Notes: a model not told the origin generated them from the letters alone. DNA of 64,000 nucleotides from Bicyclus anynana (GCF_947172395.1 NC_069083.1:16152501-16216500); one strand, 5' to 3'; counted from the stretch's first letter, positions 23,151-32,709 are shown. A program made the numbers and translations.

Positions 23151-23188
23151 GGCCGGGTTCCCACTACGCCGGACCGGCAGATCTGCCG
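23151..23188 (+). repeat. Harbinger left terminal inverted repeat, 38 bp
   Basis: Begins GGCCGGGTTCCCACTACGCC and ends at ...AGATCTGCCG. It is an exact inverted match to 26004-26041. It contains CCGG-rich words that recur inside both ends. Confidence 0.95.
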
Positions 23189-23278
23189 AAAACCGGACAC
23201 CGGACAGAGTGCTCACATTACATCGGATCCCGGAAGAAATTCAGACAGTCCTCAGTTGAATTTGGACCTGCGCGCACA

Positions 23279-23553
23279 ATGGACGACGAAATTGTTGTGT
23301 TGTGGTGGTATCTTAATAGAAGGCAAAATAAAAGAAAACATTGGGTACACCCTATTTTACGGGAAAGATTTTCACTTGGAACATTTGAAACATTAATGGG
23401 TGAACTTAGAAGAGACGAATCAAAGTTCTTCAATTATTTTCGAATGACAGCAACCACTTTTGACGATTTACTGGGACGACTAGACATAAGAGTACGAGAT
23501 ACAAGTTTCAGAGAATGTATTTGCCCAGAACAAAGATTAGCCATATGTCTAAG
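23279..23553 (+). CDS. Harbinger transposase, exon 1
   Basis: N-terminal exon (91 codons plus 2 nt) of the transposase. Starting at the ATG (MDDEIVVLWW), it shows the family's N-terminal signature blocks HWVHPILRER, FFNYFRMTATTFDDLL and CPEQRLAICLR. The open frame then runs into a donor (CTAAG|GTAAGA). Splicing to 24598 joins AG to A, restoring the block R-YLASG and continuing as the helix-turn-helix-like segment. The ATG lies ~90 bp inside the left inverted repeat. The 5' end is the first in-frame ATG after upstream stops. No promoter motif was identified. Confidence 0.9.
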
Positions 23554-23763
23554 GTAAGATTATTTTATGCACTAGATTGCGTAATAATAGTTTTGACGTA
23601 GGTACCTACTTAAGACTGTATGAATGAATGAATGTTTGCTATGTATGTTTGTTTCATGAATGTGAATATATATAATGTGTGTGTGTGGGAGGGTGTATGT
23701 ATTTGATAATCATTATGAATTAAAAATGCAAACAATTATTTAAGTATTTATTTGTACTCAAAC

Positions 23764-24501
23764 TTAAATCCCTTCAAAATCTAAGTAATCTGAGTCTTGG
23801 GAATGTATGGAACGATTACTAGATGCTGATGGCGAAGCTGGAATCGGATTCGATGTCTGAGATGAAGTTGATGGTATAGATGTTGTTGCCTGTTGATTGC
23901 TACTATTATATTGCGTAGAGTATCCAGGGTAGTGTTGATCTTGCGTAGGTATTGGCTGTTGATTGACGCTATTATGTGTGTAGTATCCAGAATACTGATC
24001 TGGTCCGGTTATCTGATTATATGAATCACGCCAATGTCCGTAATTTGGTCTCTCATAATTCCTACTTTTAATTTTTTGCAACATTGTCATGACGCTAGCT
24101 TGAAATTCTAAAGTCTCTTCGATAGTTAAAGTGTTCAAGATTGGTACAATGCCTTTGAAGAAAGATAGATGATGGTTTTCCTTTTCTGGGTTTATTCTGG
24201 AGTCCAAAAACTTTACCATCCTGTCATTTACCTCTTTATTATCAATTTTTTTTATCTTTAATTAAAGGTGAACGAAAATCTGATTCCATGCCTACTTCAG
24301 TCTCGGTTCTTGCTTTTTTTGAAACTGACTCATGTGGTGGTCGAGGTTCGGAGACTTTTTTCAAAAACATTAATTGCTCGTGATATAAATAATTTCGTGT
24401 ATTTTTGGTCGAAGATCCAGATTTAGACTCATCTTTTTGTTTCTTTACTGTCTTAAGCCACGAATCTCGTATATTATTCCATTTAGTTGAAACCTGTTTT
24501 C
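23764..24501 (-). pseudogene. MADF/BESS protein, exon 2 (frameshifted)
   Basis: The second exon begins after acceptor TTGATTTCAG. It continues the MADF domain with KQVSTKWNNIRDSWLKTVKK, where the conserved W and R-D-S are visible. A basic linker follows. A frameshift occurs in the run of eight T (plus strand, 24246-24253), after which the other frame carries a BESS-like motif (HHLSFFKGIVPIL, then LEFQASVMTMLQ) and a Q/S/P-rich C-terminus ending FEGI. Dropping one base of the run makes exon 1 + exon 2 divisible by three (about 303 residues), so a single-base insertion explains the break. A sequencing or assembly error in the homopolymer is a real alternative. Confidence 0.85.
24246..24253. other. 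Homopolymer frameshift site in the MADF gene
   Basis: Eight consecutive T on the plus strand (A on the coding strand). The frame upstream ends in KDKK then a stop, while the downstream frame is open from just before the run. One extra base separates the two. Confidence 0.8.
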
Positions 24502-24597
24502 CTGAAATCAATAAAAAAATATCATAAAACAATACAATTTGTTTCTTGGTGACGTATAAAGTAATAATGTATTAACAAAAAATACTTTTTTTTTCAG

Positions 24598-25505
24598 ATA
24601 TTTAGCTTCAGGGTGTTCATTCAAAGAAATACATTACTCATACAGAGTAGGCGTTTCGACAATAAGTAAACTAATAAAAGAAATGACCCACGTCATTTGG
24701 GAAAACCTAAAGACAGATTTCCTTAAGCTGCCTGATACTGAGAGAGAATGGGAGGACATCGCTTCAGGATTCGAAAGAAAAGCCAACTTTCCTCACTGTC
24801 TTGGAGCAGTAGATGGCAAACATATCAGAATTTTGAAACCAGCCAAGAGTGGTTCTATGTTCTTTAATTACAAGGAGTATTATTCTTTTGTATTAATGGC
24901 AGTTGTCGATTCAGAGTACCGATTTATTTTTATTAGTGTGGGCTCATTTGGCAAGGAATGCGATTCTAGTTTATTAAAGGATAGTACATTTTGGCAAAAG
25001 ATCAAGGATGGATGGTTTAAATGTACCAAAGCCTAGACCGCTTCATGAAAACTTGCACGAAGAATTACCGTTTATACTTGTTGGCGATGAAGGCTTTGCT
25101 TTAACACCTAATCTCCTACGTCCATATGGAGGTACACATTTGAATACTGATAAAAAGATTTTTAACTATAGACTAAGTCGAGCAAGAAGGTATGTTGAGT
25201 GCGCTTTTGGTATTCTGGCAAATAAGTGGCGAATAATCCATCGAGCTATAGATCTCAACGTAGACACAGCAATTCAAGTAATTAAAGCTTGTGCAGTCTT
25301 ACATAATTTTGTAAGAGAAAAAGATGGTATAAATTTTGAAAGTTACCAAAATATAGAACATAGACAAAAACAAGAAACTACACCCATGAATCGAAATGTG
25401 TCGAGTCGAGGTGGCCCTAATGCCAACGCTATACGGACATTATTTACTAATTATTTTGTTTCAGATATTGGTTCCGTTCCGTGGCAGGCAGCAGCTATAA
25501 AATAA
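24598..25505 (+). pseudogene. Harbinger DDE transposase, exon 2 (frameshifted)
   Basis: It carries the DDE catalytic core that cuts and joins DNA at the inverted repeats. After the acceptor the frame reads YLASGCSF and YRVGVSTISKLIKE. The catalytic residues are all present: Asp in GAVDGKHI (codon 24812-24814), Asp in LVGDEGFAL (25086-25088) and Glu in RRYVECAFGIL (25197-25199). The family blocks FNYKEYYSF, IFNYRLSRARR and CAVLHNFVRE are also seen. A +1 frameshift lies between KIKDG and LNVPKPRP (25007-25020). Either one extra T at 25015-25017 or a duplicated GATG (25007-25014) accounts for it, and the single T fits the family spacing better. The stop is at 25503-25505, with AATAAA overlapping the end. 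The repaired length would be about 393 residues, normal for the family. Confidence 0.9.
25007..25020. other. Frameshift site in the transposase gene
   Basis: The sequence GATGGATGGTTTAA contains both a tandem GATG and a TTT run. Upstream and downstream frames differ by +1 here. All other parts of the gene remain open. Confidence 0.85.
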
Positions 25506-25553
25506 AATTTATCAATGCATTTACATTTTATCAATAAAACATTAAAAACTCAC

Positions 25554-25728
25554 CGTACTGTTTTCTTTCTTTTTCATCCAGTTCATCGAAGTTTGGTTTC
25601 AGTATTAAACATACTTCACGCCATGCTGCTAACTTTAAGTTTTTGTCTTTATAAACGTCTTCGGTCTTATCCCACAGAACAGGTCTCTCTTGGACAAGCG
25701 TAATTAAAGTTTCTGCTTGAATATCCAT
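25554..25728 (-). CDS. MADF/BESS protein, exon 1
   Basis: Encodes 58 residues plus 1 nt: MDIQAETLITLVQERPVLWD, then a DVYKDKNLKLAAWREV segment and KERKQY before the donor. This is the N-terminal half of a MADF domain (a Myb/SANT-related DNA-binding fold), with the L-I-x-L-V-x-x-x-P-x-L-W start and the conserved A-W. Harbinger elements normally carry such a partner protein, and in Drosophila PIF-like elements the MADF type is known. The ATG is the first in the frame. The GC-rich DNA just upstream (25740-25860) may hold its promoter. Confidence 0.9.
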
Positions 25729-25739
25729 GCTAAACGTCT

Positions 25740-26003
25740 ACTTTTACCAGAACATGCGAGCCGAATGACGTGAGTGGACCACGGGTTGGGGCGAGGGGAG
25801 CACGAGCGGGGCGAGCGGGGGACAGATACCGGCACAAACTCGTTCACATTACTCCAGGCCCGGTCGTTCTACCGGCAATTCGTAGTGACAAAACGTTCAT
25901 ATCAAACATATTATCCCGGGTCCGGCAAAAATGCCGGACCTATAATATGAATAGCTTCATATAAATTGTACAGCCACTAGCTCTTCTGGCAGATTTACCG
26001 GCG
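25740..26003. promoter_or_regulatory. Harbinger right subterminal region, GC-rich with CCGG repeats and a palindrome
   Basis: Upstream of the minus-strand MADF gene. It contains a GC-rich stretch (GGGGCGAGGGGAGCACGAGC) and several ACCGGCA/TGCCGG words also found in the inverted repeats. A perfect palindrome GGTCCGGCA-AAAA-TGCCGGACC lies at 25919-25940. These are plausible binding sites for the element's own proteins. Confidence 0.5.
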
Positions 26004-26041
26004 CGGCAGATCTGCCGGTCCGGCGTAGTGGGAACCCGGCC
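26004..26041 (-). repeat. Harbinger right terminal inverted repeat, 38 bp
   Basis: Exact inverted complement of 23151-23188, ending GTGGGAACCCGGCC followed by the duplicated TTA. Confidence 0.95.
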
Positions 26042-26044
26042 TTA
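26042..26044. repeat. TTA target-site duplication, right copy
   Basis: It repeats 23148-23150. The following CATGT completes the right end of the interrupted MITE. Confidence 0.9.
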
Positions 26045-26049
26045 CATGT

Positions 26050-26645
26050 AGGGAAGTACATAGTTTTAGGAACCAGTTGGGAAATTAAGTAAAAAATAAA
26101 GACATACAAATAATTTATTTACACACACATGTACTTTGTCACAAGAATTTAAACAAAATCAAAGATCTATCACTACACTATCTTAATAACAAATTTTCAA
26201 ACTCTAAATGGACAGAGCTTTGACCTTACTTGTTGACCCTATACAAAGTATCGCCCAGAATGAAATGCGCAATGACTTATCCTCATATAGTCTTGCTGGC
26301 CTGTCTCGCCATTTTTAATCCCTACTTTGATGATGTCATCTCAGAATTCTCCTAACTAGAGTTTAATTTAATATTTTTAATTTTTCTTTTTACCATTAAA
26401 GACGTGATTAATTTTTACACTTGACCTCTTACTTATCAAATGTCGCGAATCCATAAGATGGTACCAAATGCCAGCTCATCACAAATATCAAAAACTAATA
26501 CGTAACAAACGAGAAAATACTCTAATCTGAAAAACGCAAGTCCTAATACACTTACTAGATACTTTCCAGTACGTAGGTACTCCACAGTTATACGAGTAGG
26601 TAGGTACACCAGTCGTAGCGTAATTTCGACGTGAATGAGAATATA
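26050..26645. other. Non-coding stretch, unclassified
   Basis: AT-rich, with no exon or repeat family recognised. Confidence 0.4.
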
Positions 26646-26649
26646 ACGA

Positions 26650-26815
26650 GCGCCAGTAAAGCGGAAAATTGCAGCTTTACCCCGTAAACTACACAACCAT
26701 TAGGATATATTATGATACTGCCGGAATCAGGGCGAATCGCCACTACTTTACCATTAGCACTGTGCTATGTCACTCATATGTTGCGAAAAACAGCTAAGTT
26801 AATCATTTCTGCGAA
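26650..26815 (+). repeat. Unclassified interspersed repeat, copy 3 of 3
   Basis: Carries AATTGCAGCTTTACCCCGT, GTAAACTACACAACCATTAG, GCGAATCGCCACTACTTTAC, CATTAGCACTGTGC and TTGCGAAAAACAGCTAAGTT, in the same order as copies 1 and 2. Confidence 0.6.
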
Positions 26816-26831
26816 GTAACATTTATGAAAA

Positions 26832-26998
26832 ACTAGCCGACGCACCACGGTTTCCCTCGCGTAGTTCCCGTTTTCGTGGAAATACGGGGATAAAATATAG
26901 CTTTAGACACTCACAAATAACGTGGCTTTCTAGAGTAAAAGAATTTTCAAAATCGGTTTAGTAGATCCAAAGTTTACAAGGTACTCTTTATAAGACTA
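26832..26998 (-). mobile_element. Helitron-like/MINE-type short element, type B
   Basis: It begins ACTAGCCGACGCACCACGG, with GTAGTTCCCGTTTTCGTGG and AATAACGTGGCTTTCTAGAG, and ends near a second ACTAGC at 26994. It is related to the copies at 27724, 28074, 52650, 56923 and 62515. Confidence 0.65.
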
Positions 26999-27121
26999 GC
27001 GGGCATCTTATATCGCCCATCTATCTATCTTATATCGCCAATATAAGCAAATTATTAAATTTTATTTACATTATTATGTGTATTGATTACCAAACTACGA
27101 GTATACTGGTCATGGATTCAA

Positions 27122-27400
27122 TTTTTTTTTTATTCTTTACAAGTTAGCCCTTGACTACAATCTCACCTGATGGTAAGTGATGATGCACTCTAAGATGGAA
27201 GCGGGCTAACTTGTTAGGATGAGGATGAAAATCCACACGGCATCGTACCGGAACGCTAAATCGCTTGGCGGTACGTCTTGACCGGTACGGTGGTAACTAG
27301 CCACGGCCGAAGCCTCCCACCAGCCAGACCTGGACAAATTAAGAAAATCTCAATCTGCCCAGCCGGGGATCGAACACAGGACCTCCGTTTTATAAAATCG
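27122..27400 (-). repeat. Metulj-like SINE (family 1), head truncated
   Basis: The poly-T tract plus TTACAAGTTAGCCCTTGACT (tail end) leads through GTAACTAGCCACGGCCGAAG to box B GGGGATCGAACACAGGACC. The box A end is lost or diverged after 27390. Confidence 0.9.
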
Positions 27401-27723
27401 GTTGCATTTCGTCACTTTACAACCTTTTAATACTCGTAAAAGTAAGTAAAATTGTAACTTTTAAAATGTGTTCTACTCTTTTATGTGCATAGGTACGAAT
27501 AAAGTGTAGTCTTAGTTCTCGAATAAAAATTTTGATAGAAATCGTCTAGACTAATTTAGGTCTCAAGTGAGGTGCCGTGAAAAGGATTAATAGCAATGTG
27601 AATTTCAAATCCATTGTATAATCGCCGGCGCTCGGGAAAGAATTTCAAATATGGAATTTAATTTTACTTCACTGTAATAGTTCATTATGGTCGCTCTTGC
27701 TGAATCATAACAACTTTATTAAA

Positions 27724-27900
27724 TACTACCCAACGCTCCGCGGTTTCAACCGCGTAGTTCCCGTTTCCGTGAGAATACATGGATAAAATATAGCCTATGA
27801 CACACACAAATAACGTGGCTCTCTAGTGGTAAAAGAATTTTCAAAATCGGTTTAATAGATCCAGAGATTACCCCCTACAACACCGCAAACTTCTTTTATC
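27724..27900 (-). mobile_element. Helitron-like/MINE-type short element, type B
   Basis: Contains GCTCCGCGGTTTCAACCGCG, TAGTTCCCGTTTCCGTGAGA, AATAACGTGGCTCTCTAGTG and AATCGGTTTAATAGATCCAG. It abuts an oppositely oriented element. Confidence 0.65.
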
Positions 27901-28063
27901 TTAATATATAAATGTGAAAGGTCAATTCATCACGAAATCTACTTGGAAACTACTTGACATATAGAGGATGAAATTTGGTAGGGAGGTAGTTTATAGTTAG
28001 TGGACATACGCTAAGAACGGATTAAGGAAGTCTAGGCGGACGAATTCGCGGGCCTCCGCTAGT
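27901..28063 (+). mobile_element. Helitron-like short element, type C variant
   Basis: It starts TTAATATATAAATGTGAAAG, has GATGAAATTTGGTAGGGAGG and ends GGACGAATTCGCGGGCCTCC GCTAGT-like at 28063. The fragment at 34860 shares this variant end. Confidence 0.6.
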
Positions 28064-28073
28064 ATTAGTATAG

Positions 28074-28259
28074 ACTAGCACCTCGCGATTTCACTCGCGT
28101 AGTTCCCGTTTCACTGAAAATATGGGGATAAATTATAGCCTATGTTATTCGCTGATAATGTAGCTTTCAACCGGTGAAAGATTTTTTCAAATCGGATTAG
28201 AAGTTTAGGCGTAAAAGCGTAATAAACAAACTCACATAAGCATTTAATAATATTAGTCA
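28074..28259 (-). mobile_element. Helitron-like/MINE-type short element, type B, diverged
   Basis: ACTAGCACCTCGCGATTTCA, GTAGTTCCCGTTTCACTG and a TTTAATAATATTAGT end. It is the third element in a head-to-tail cluster from 27724. Confidence 0.6.
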
Positions 28260-28265
28260 GTAGGT

Positions 28266-28414
28266 ATCATATCTACACGATACGTTCTGAGCAGCAGCTC
28301 TGACGGCGCATTACGGCAAAGCTGCGTTGTCAGCTCGGATGTGGGGCGCTTGATTTATTTCGCTCCCACTCTAATGCTTATACCCCATTGTTATCTTGTA
28401 GCGTGTAGATATGC
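28266..28414. mobile_element. Possible 149-bp MITE with ATATCTACACG termini
   Basis: The left end CATATCTACACGATAC is inverted at the right as GTAGCGTGTAGATATG. The interior is GC-richer (GCAGCTCTGACGGCGCATTA). A single copy in the window and short arms keep confidence modest. Confidence 0.4.
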
Positions 28415-28604
28415 CGTGTTTCCGTAGTTCATATTTCACAGGCTTCGGCTTCGCACTTCATCGCCGCAACTGATACCTACCAGGTTTCAATACATAAAAA
28501 TAAATTCGAAATGTTTTTCAGTGATTTCAAAATAACTGTGTTTTGTAAAGTGGTAATATTTATTTACATGGTATAAAAAAAACAAACGAGCTTTTTTCAA
28601 AAAA

Positions 28605-28817
28605 ATATTCCATCTAACTGTCTTTCTGTTTGTCCGGTTGTTCTAAAGATTACTTTGGAACGGCTGAACCGATTTTAACGGGAGTTTCACTGGAAGATAC
28701 AAGAGGAGAAGGAGCAATATATAGGCTACTTTTTATCCCGAAAAAAGCCATGGTTCCTGCGGGATTTGTGAAAAACTGTATTTTACGTGGACGACATCGC
28801 GGGCGTTCGCCAGTAGA
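28605..28817 (+). mobile_element. Helitron-like/MINE-type short element, type C variant
   Basis: Contains TTTGGAACGGCTGAACCGAT, GGCTACTTTTTATCCCGAAA, ATGGTTCCTGCGGGATTTG and ends ATCGCGGGCGTTCGCCAGTA. The 63-codon frame through it is incidental. Confidence 0.65.
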
Positions 28818-28819
28818 TT

Positions 28820-31755
28820 AGTATATTTGTTACACTTTTACGGCTAAATATCATATATTCTATCTATCCCTGTTTAAAAGTTTCACCAATTCTGCTGTTT
28901 TCTTACCTACTAACAAATGAGAAAAGCTTGAACGGTTCATTGACATTTTTAGTTCAAAGCATTGGTTATATATATTGTATAGTTAGGTATACTAGTAGCT
29001 CTATTATATTTGTATACCCCTCTATTATACTGTACGGTACTGGTAAAGAGGGGAACTGCAAGTATTACTGAAGGCTTGCCTACCCTACCCTACTAAGTAC
29101 AGAGTGATAAAGGTTTTGTGCGGTAATGCTATGAAATTAAATTTATTACAACGCCTTCGTAAAAGGAAAAAAATCACACAGCTCGTCCCGTAGACCGTGG
29201 ACGCCTCATCCTGAGGTTTTATATCGTAAATCTAATTTGCATTTCCGTAAACGACTTTCAGAAGTTTGGTAATAACGTTTTGAAAAAGCCGTTATTCTTA
29301 TTTTTCTTTTGTTATTTTTTATTTAAGTGCTCCCTATAAAATAACAACTTAAGTGAAAAATCCAAAGTAAAATTACTAATCTACATAAACACTTTCAATG
29401 TTACCCAACAAAAATCGTTTTTTTTAACATCATTGTTGAAGTGATTCCGATATTTTTTATCTTTTTATTCGCCATTAAATTGAAAAAATATTATATTTTG
29501 GGAATTAAAATTGTTTTTAAGTATTTTCTTATTAGATAATTACGATTCTAGGAGGATAAAAAGTCATCATCATCATCTCATGTAAAATATTATCGGATAT
29601 CTGTGAAAAAACACTTAATATTTTTTTTCACCAAAAGGGTTGCAAACAACCTTTAACCACATTATTCTTTTAGTTTCTTTAAATGTCATAAGTAGCCAAA
29701 AAGTTGTGTCGAAATTCTTGAAACCTTATCTGACTGGACTAATACGTTAAATGATCTATCATCTAAGACAGACTAAATCTAAGTTACACGGAGCACTATC
29801 CAAAGCTATCCCTTACACAGTAGGTAATATACGAAACTAAACTTGGCAGATAATATTCACGCTTGAACTACGTCAATAGAGCGAAAGGAATAACTTGTAC
29901 AATTGTCGTAGGTAGACGTCAAAGCGCTCGTAAAAACCAATAATCGAAGTCTTGGAATATTACACTGACGTGAGAGTTTGAGAGCAGGGTTGCCACGTGA
30001 CAGATATTTTGCTTAGAAGCACATTTTATTAACATTCTTTCCTTTCACGAGGCTCGATGTAGTTCATCATACTTTACATAACTGCCAGGATATGAATTGA
30101 ATATGATTGAATTCTTTCAATATGTTGGTGTATTTATTAAATAACTTATTACCATTGGGTCATATAAATTCACAATTCATATATTTCAAAGAGACTTAGT
30201 CTACTAGCACTTTTGAAACGACTCAACTGCCGGTTTGGAAAGCAGGAATCTAAGAAGTGAATCTGATTGTGTAAGAAAAATATAGCACCGTTGGTAGTTT
30301 AACTCAATGTCTTACTATTGAGTAACCAAACTGCAGGCGGTTTGGCAACTTAATAATTAATGACTAAGGATCCCGTGTGGGTTTTAAATTATTTGGACAT
30401 ATTCGGTCAATACATAAACACATAAATTTCAGACGTGGTTTATATTAAATAAATATAACTATGTATAACCTAAATTAATAAAATCTATAGTTTTAACTCA
30501 TGATCCATATCAAAACTTTCCACTAAATTAACTTCACTAGCTTTTCTTACATCGCAGAATATTGTCCTGTCATATTATTTAATATGACAATATTATTTGT
30601 TAGCATTATATGATATTATGAGCATATTGTGTTGTGTGGCATAATGCTGTAATAAAGATTTTTTCTTTCTTTCTTTCTTACATCTTTTGTGCTCGTAATT
30701 AACTATTCCGCGGTGAAAGAGGTTTCACTTGAAAAAGTAAATCCTGCTTTTATTACTCGTCATTGAAAGGGTTACCCTACCTGCAAGTTCATAATACCGT
30801 GGGCTATCTTGACTCAATATCGCTCCCCCGGCAGATTACCTAGTCTACGAATGTACCTGAAGTATTATTGCTACGAATGGGTGCTTTTATACATTATTAT
30901 GTACCCGTTGTTAGGGTGACCTAGGGTATCTACGTGATCAAGTACTGGTGATGGTGTAGTTATGAGTTAGGGTTAGGCCTATGGATGAAATTTTTTGTTT
31001 TGCCCAATTACTTCATTCTTCATGATAGTACGGGTCTTTGTAACAGAGGTTGTTAGAGAAACTCTCGACATACTTATATCTGCCGCCAAGCAGCATGTTT
31101 TGTTCTGAAAGTATTTCGGTTCGTATAGTTATTATTAAGTAATAATCATTTAATGATGAAAAAACTCCTATGCCACTAATGATGTTAAATACAGTTAGAT
31201 GTGTTACTAGGTCATTAAAAATGAGGCGCTCAAAAGAGGAAATTTCAACATCTCAATGTTAGTTGTGGTCAACAACGACAGTTGTATAAACAAATAATAC
31301 CCAAATATCGTCTACAATGTCGAGTTCTGTGTTCAGGAAGTGTAAAAACTACATATGCATAAATAAATAAAGGAATTAAAGACAAAATTGTGCATGTGTG
31401 CGCTCAGTTTTAAAGCCCATTATTCTGGTCACTTTTGCGGTGATTTTGTAGGGACGTAACCGATCTATAAAATTATCATTGTATGCCACAGATTGATGGA
31501 TACTGGACGCTGAATTGCATAACAGATTCCTATGAGTAGCGTAGGTAGGTACATACACTGCGTGGTGATGTTTAAAAGTATTATATGGCAATGGGTTTTC
31601 GCTTTCGACCAAGCGGGAAATTTACGTCTTCCATAAACTAATAACATGAAAAAACGAAAATCAAGTAAGTACAGTTAGATATTTTTTTATGCAAACTCCG
31701 CTTATACTATCAACATGTCTAATCTCTCGATAGCAACGACATAGCGTCACTAACC
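28820..31755. other. Long AT-rich non-coding stretch
   Basis: No exon recognised. Small items: CTACCCTACCCTAC at 29087-29100; a short palindrome TGTCATATTA/ATATGACA near 30570; and an AATAAAGATTTTTTC(TTTC)n tract at 30651-30680 that may be the tail of an old retroposon. Confidence 0.4.
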
Positions 31756-31759
31756 CTTA

Positions 31760-31835
31760 ATCTGCATATAAAAAGTGAATAGGGCGTTATCGGACGTCGT
31801 CAGAGTTAACTTTCGCTTTCGTACGTCAGTGGTCC
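31760..31835 (+). promoter_or_regulatory. Possible TATA-type core promoter
   Basis: A TATAAAAA motif at 31767-31774 is followed about 35 nt downstream by TCAGAG (31800-31805), close to an arthropod initiator. A GGTCC resembling a downstream promoter element lies at 31831. Spacing is slightly long and no transcript start or gene is visible downstream, so this may be chance. Confidence 0.2.
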
Positions 31836-31980
31836 CTCGTAGACGCCGTATCAGCGCTGGGCACACGCTGCGGGAATACTAAACAGATCGCTGAATGTCA
31901 TGGACCTTTTAGCGCACTTCGTGATTAGATAACAGTATTATTGATCCTGTATTTACATAACATTATGATAGTCCTGTGGA

Positions 31981-32206
31981 TATCCTTTGCCTCCGATTCC
32001 GGAGGGTGTGGGTTCGATTCCGGTTCGGGCCATGCACCTCCAATTTTTCAGTTGTGTGCATTTAATGAAATTAAATATCACGTGTCTCAAACGGTGAAGA
32101 ATTCTCTGCCTGTGTGAATCCAATCCGCATTGGGCCAGCGTGGTGGAATATTGGCCTAACCCCTCTCATACTGAGAGGAGACTCTCACTCAGCAGTGATT
32201 TCCTTA
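31981..32206 (+). repeat. tRNA-headed SINE (family 2)
   Basis: A head fragment GAGGGTGTGGGTTCGATTCC (box B) is followed by GCACCTCCAATTTTTCAGTT, CACGTGTCTCAAACGGTGAA, GCATTGGGCCAGCGTGGTGG and CCCCTCTCATACTGAGAGG. The copy at 55795-56072 is its inverse. Box A is not clearly retained. Confidence 0.7.
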
Positions 32207-32378
32207 CATAACATTATTATAAGACTGACAATATTGTAACGTAGGTGTATCTGTATATGAACAGGTTCTGCATATAACGCGAACTGGGTCATATAATGCA
32301 ATACTTCAAATATGACCTGCTGCAAAAGGCCTGGTCGTAGACGTACCAACATCTTGGCTCAAGACCTTACGCCAGTGG

Positions 32379-32706
32379 TTTTTTTTTTTTATTCTTTACA
32401 AGTTAGCCCTTGACTACAATCTCACCTGATGGTAAGTGATGATGCAGTCTAAGATGGAAGCGTGCTAACTTGTTAGGAGGAGGATGAAAAAAAAACACCC
32501 CTTTCGGTTTCTACACGGCATCGTACCGGAACGCTAAAGCGCTTGGCGGTACGTCGTTGCCGGTGGGGTGGTAACTAGCCACGGCCGAAGCCTCCCACCA
32601 GCCAGACCTGGACAAATTAAGAAAATCTCAATCTGCCCAGCCGGGGATCGAACCCAGGACCCCCGTCTTGTAAATCCACTGCGCATACCACTGCACAACG
32701 GAGGCC
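32379..32706 (-). repeat. Metulj-like SINE (family 1), full length
   Basis: Complete from the poly-T tail end (32379) to the tRNA-like head GGCCTCCGTTGTGCAGTGG at 32706 on the minus strand. The box B region GGGGATCGAACCCAGGACC and the TCTTGTAAATCCACTGCGC anticodon-arm region are present. The GAAAAAAAAACACC insertion near 32486-32500 is specific to this copy. Confidence 0.92.
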
Positions 32707-32709
32707 ATC

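Larger units (their letters stand above)
23554..24597 (+). other. Transposase intron containing the antisense MADF exon 2
   Basis: A 1,044-nt inferred intron: donor GTAAGA, acceptor preceded by a T-rich tract (CTTTTTTTTTCAG). The minus strand of the same DNA encodes exon 2 of the MADF protein (24501-23764). The two genes' processed messages would therefore not share exonic antisense sequence. Confidence 0.85.
24502..25553 (-). other. MADF gene intron containing transposase exon 2
   Basis: An inferred 1,052-nt minus-strand intron with donor TACG|GTGAGT and acceptor TTGATTTCAG|G. Transposase exon 2 (24598-25505) lies wholly inside it on the opposite strand. This is reciprocal to the transposase intron, which contains MADF exon 2. 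Confidence 0.85.
23151..26041. mobile_element. PIF/Harbinger DNA transposon, 2,891 bp, complete ends
   Basis: A complete cut-and-paste element bounded by perfect inverted repeats and TTA duplications. It encodes a DDE transposase on the plus strand and a MADF/BESS DNA-binding protein on the minus strand, the usual two-protein Harbinger set in which the second protein helps the transposase reach nuclear DNA ends. The two genes have interdigitated exons. Both carry a net +1 frameshift, so this copy is probably not able to make its own proteins. The intact ends could still be moved by proteins from another copy. Identical 38-bp ends argue for a fairly recent insertion. Confidence 0.95.

Noticed and set aside
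23218..23433. 71-codon minus-strand frame within the Harbinger
   Set aside because: It is antisense to transposase exon 1, with no family similarity.
25515..25703. 62-codon plus-strand frame
   Set aside because: It is antisense to MADF exon 1.
31376..31647. Overlapping minus-strand frames as a small gene
   Set aside because: No motif, no splice-site support, and two frames competing over the same DNA.
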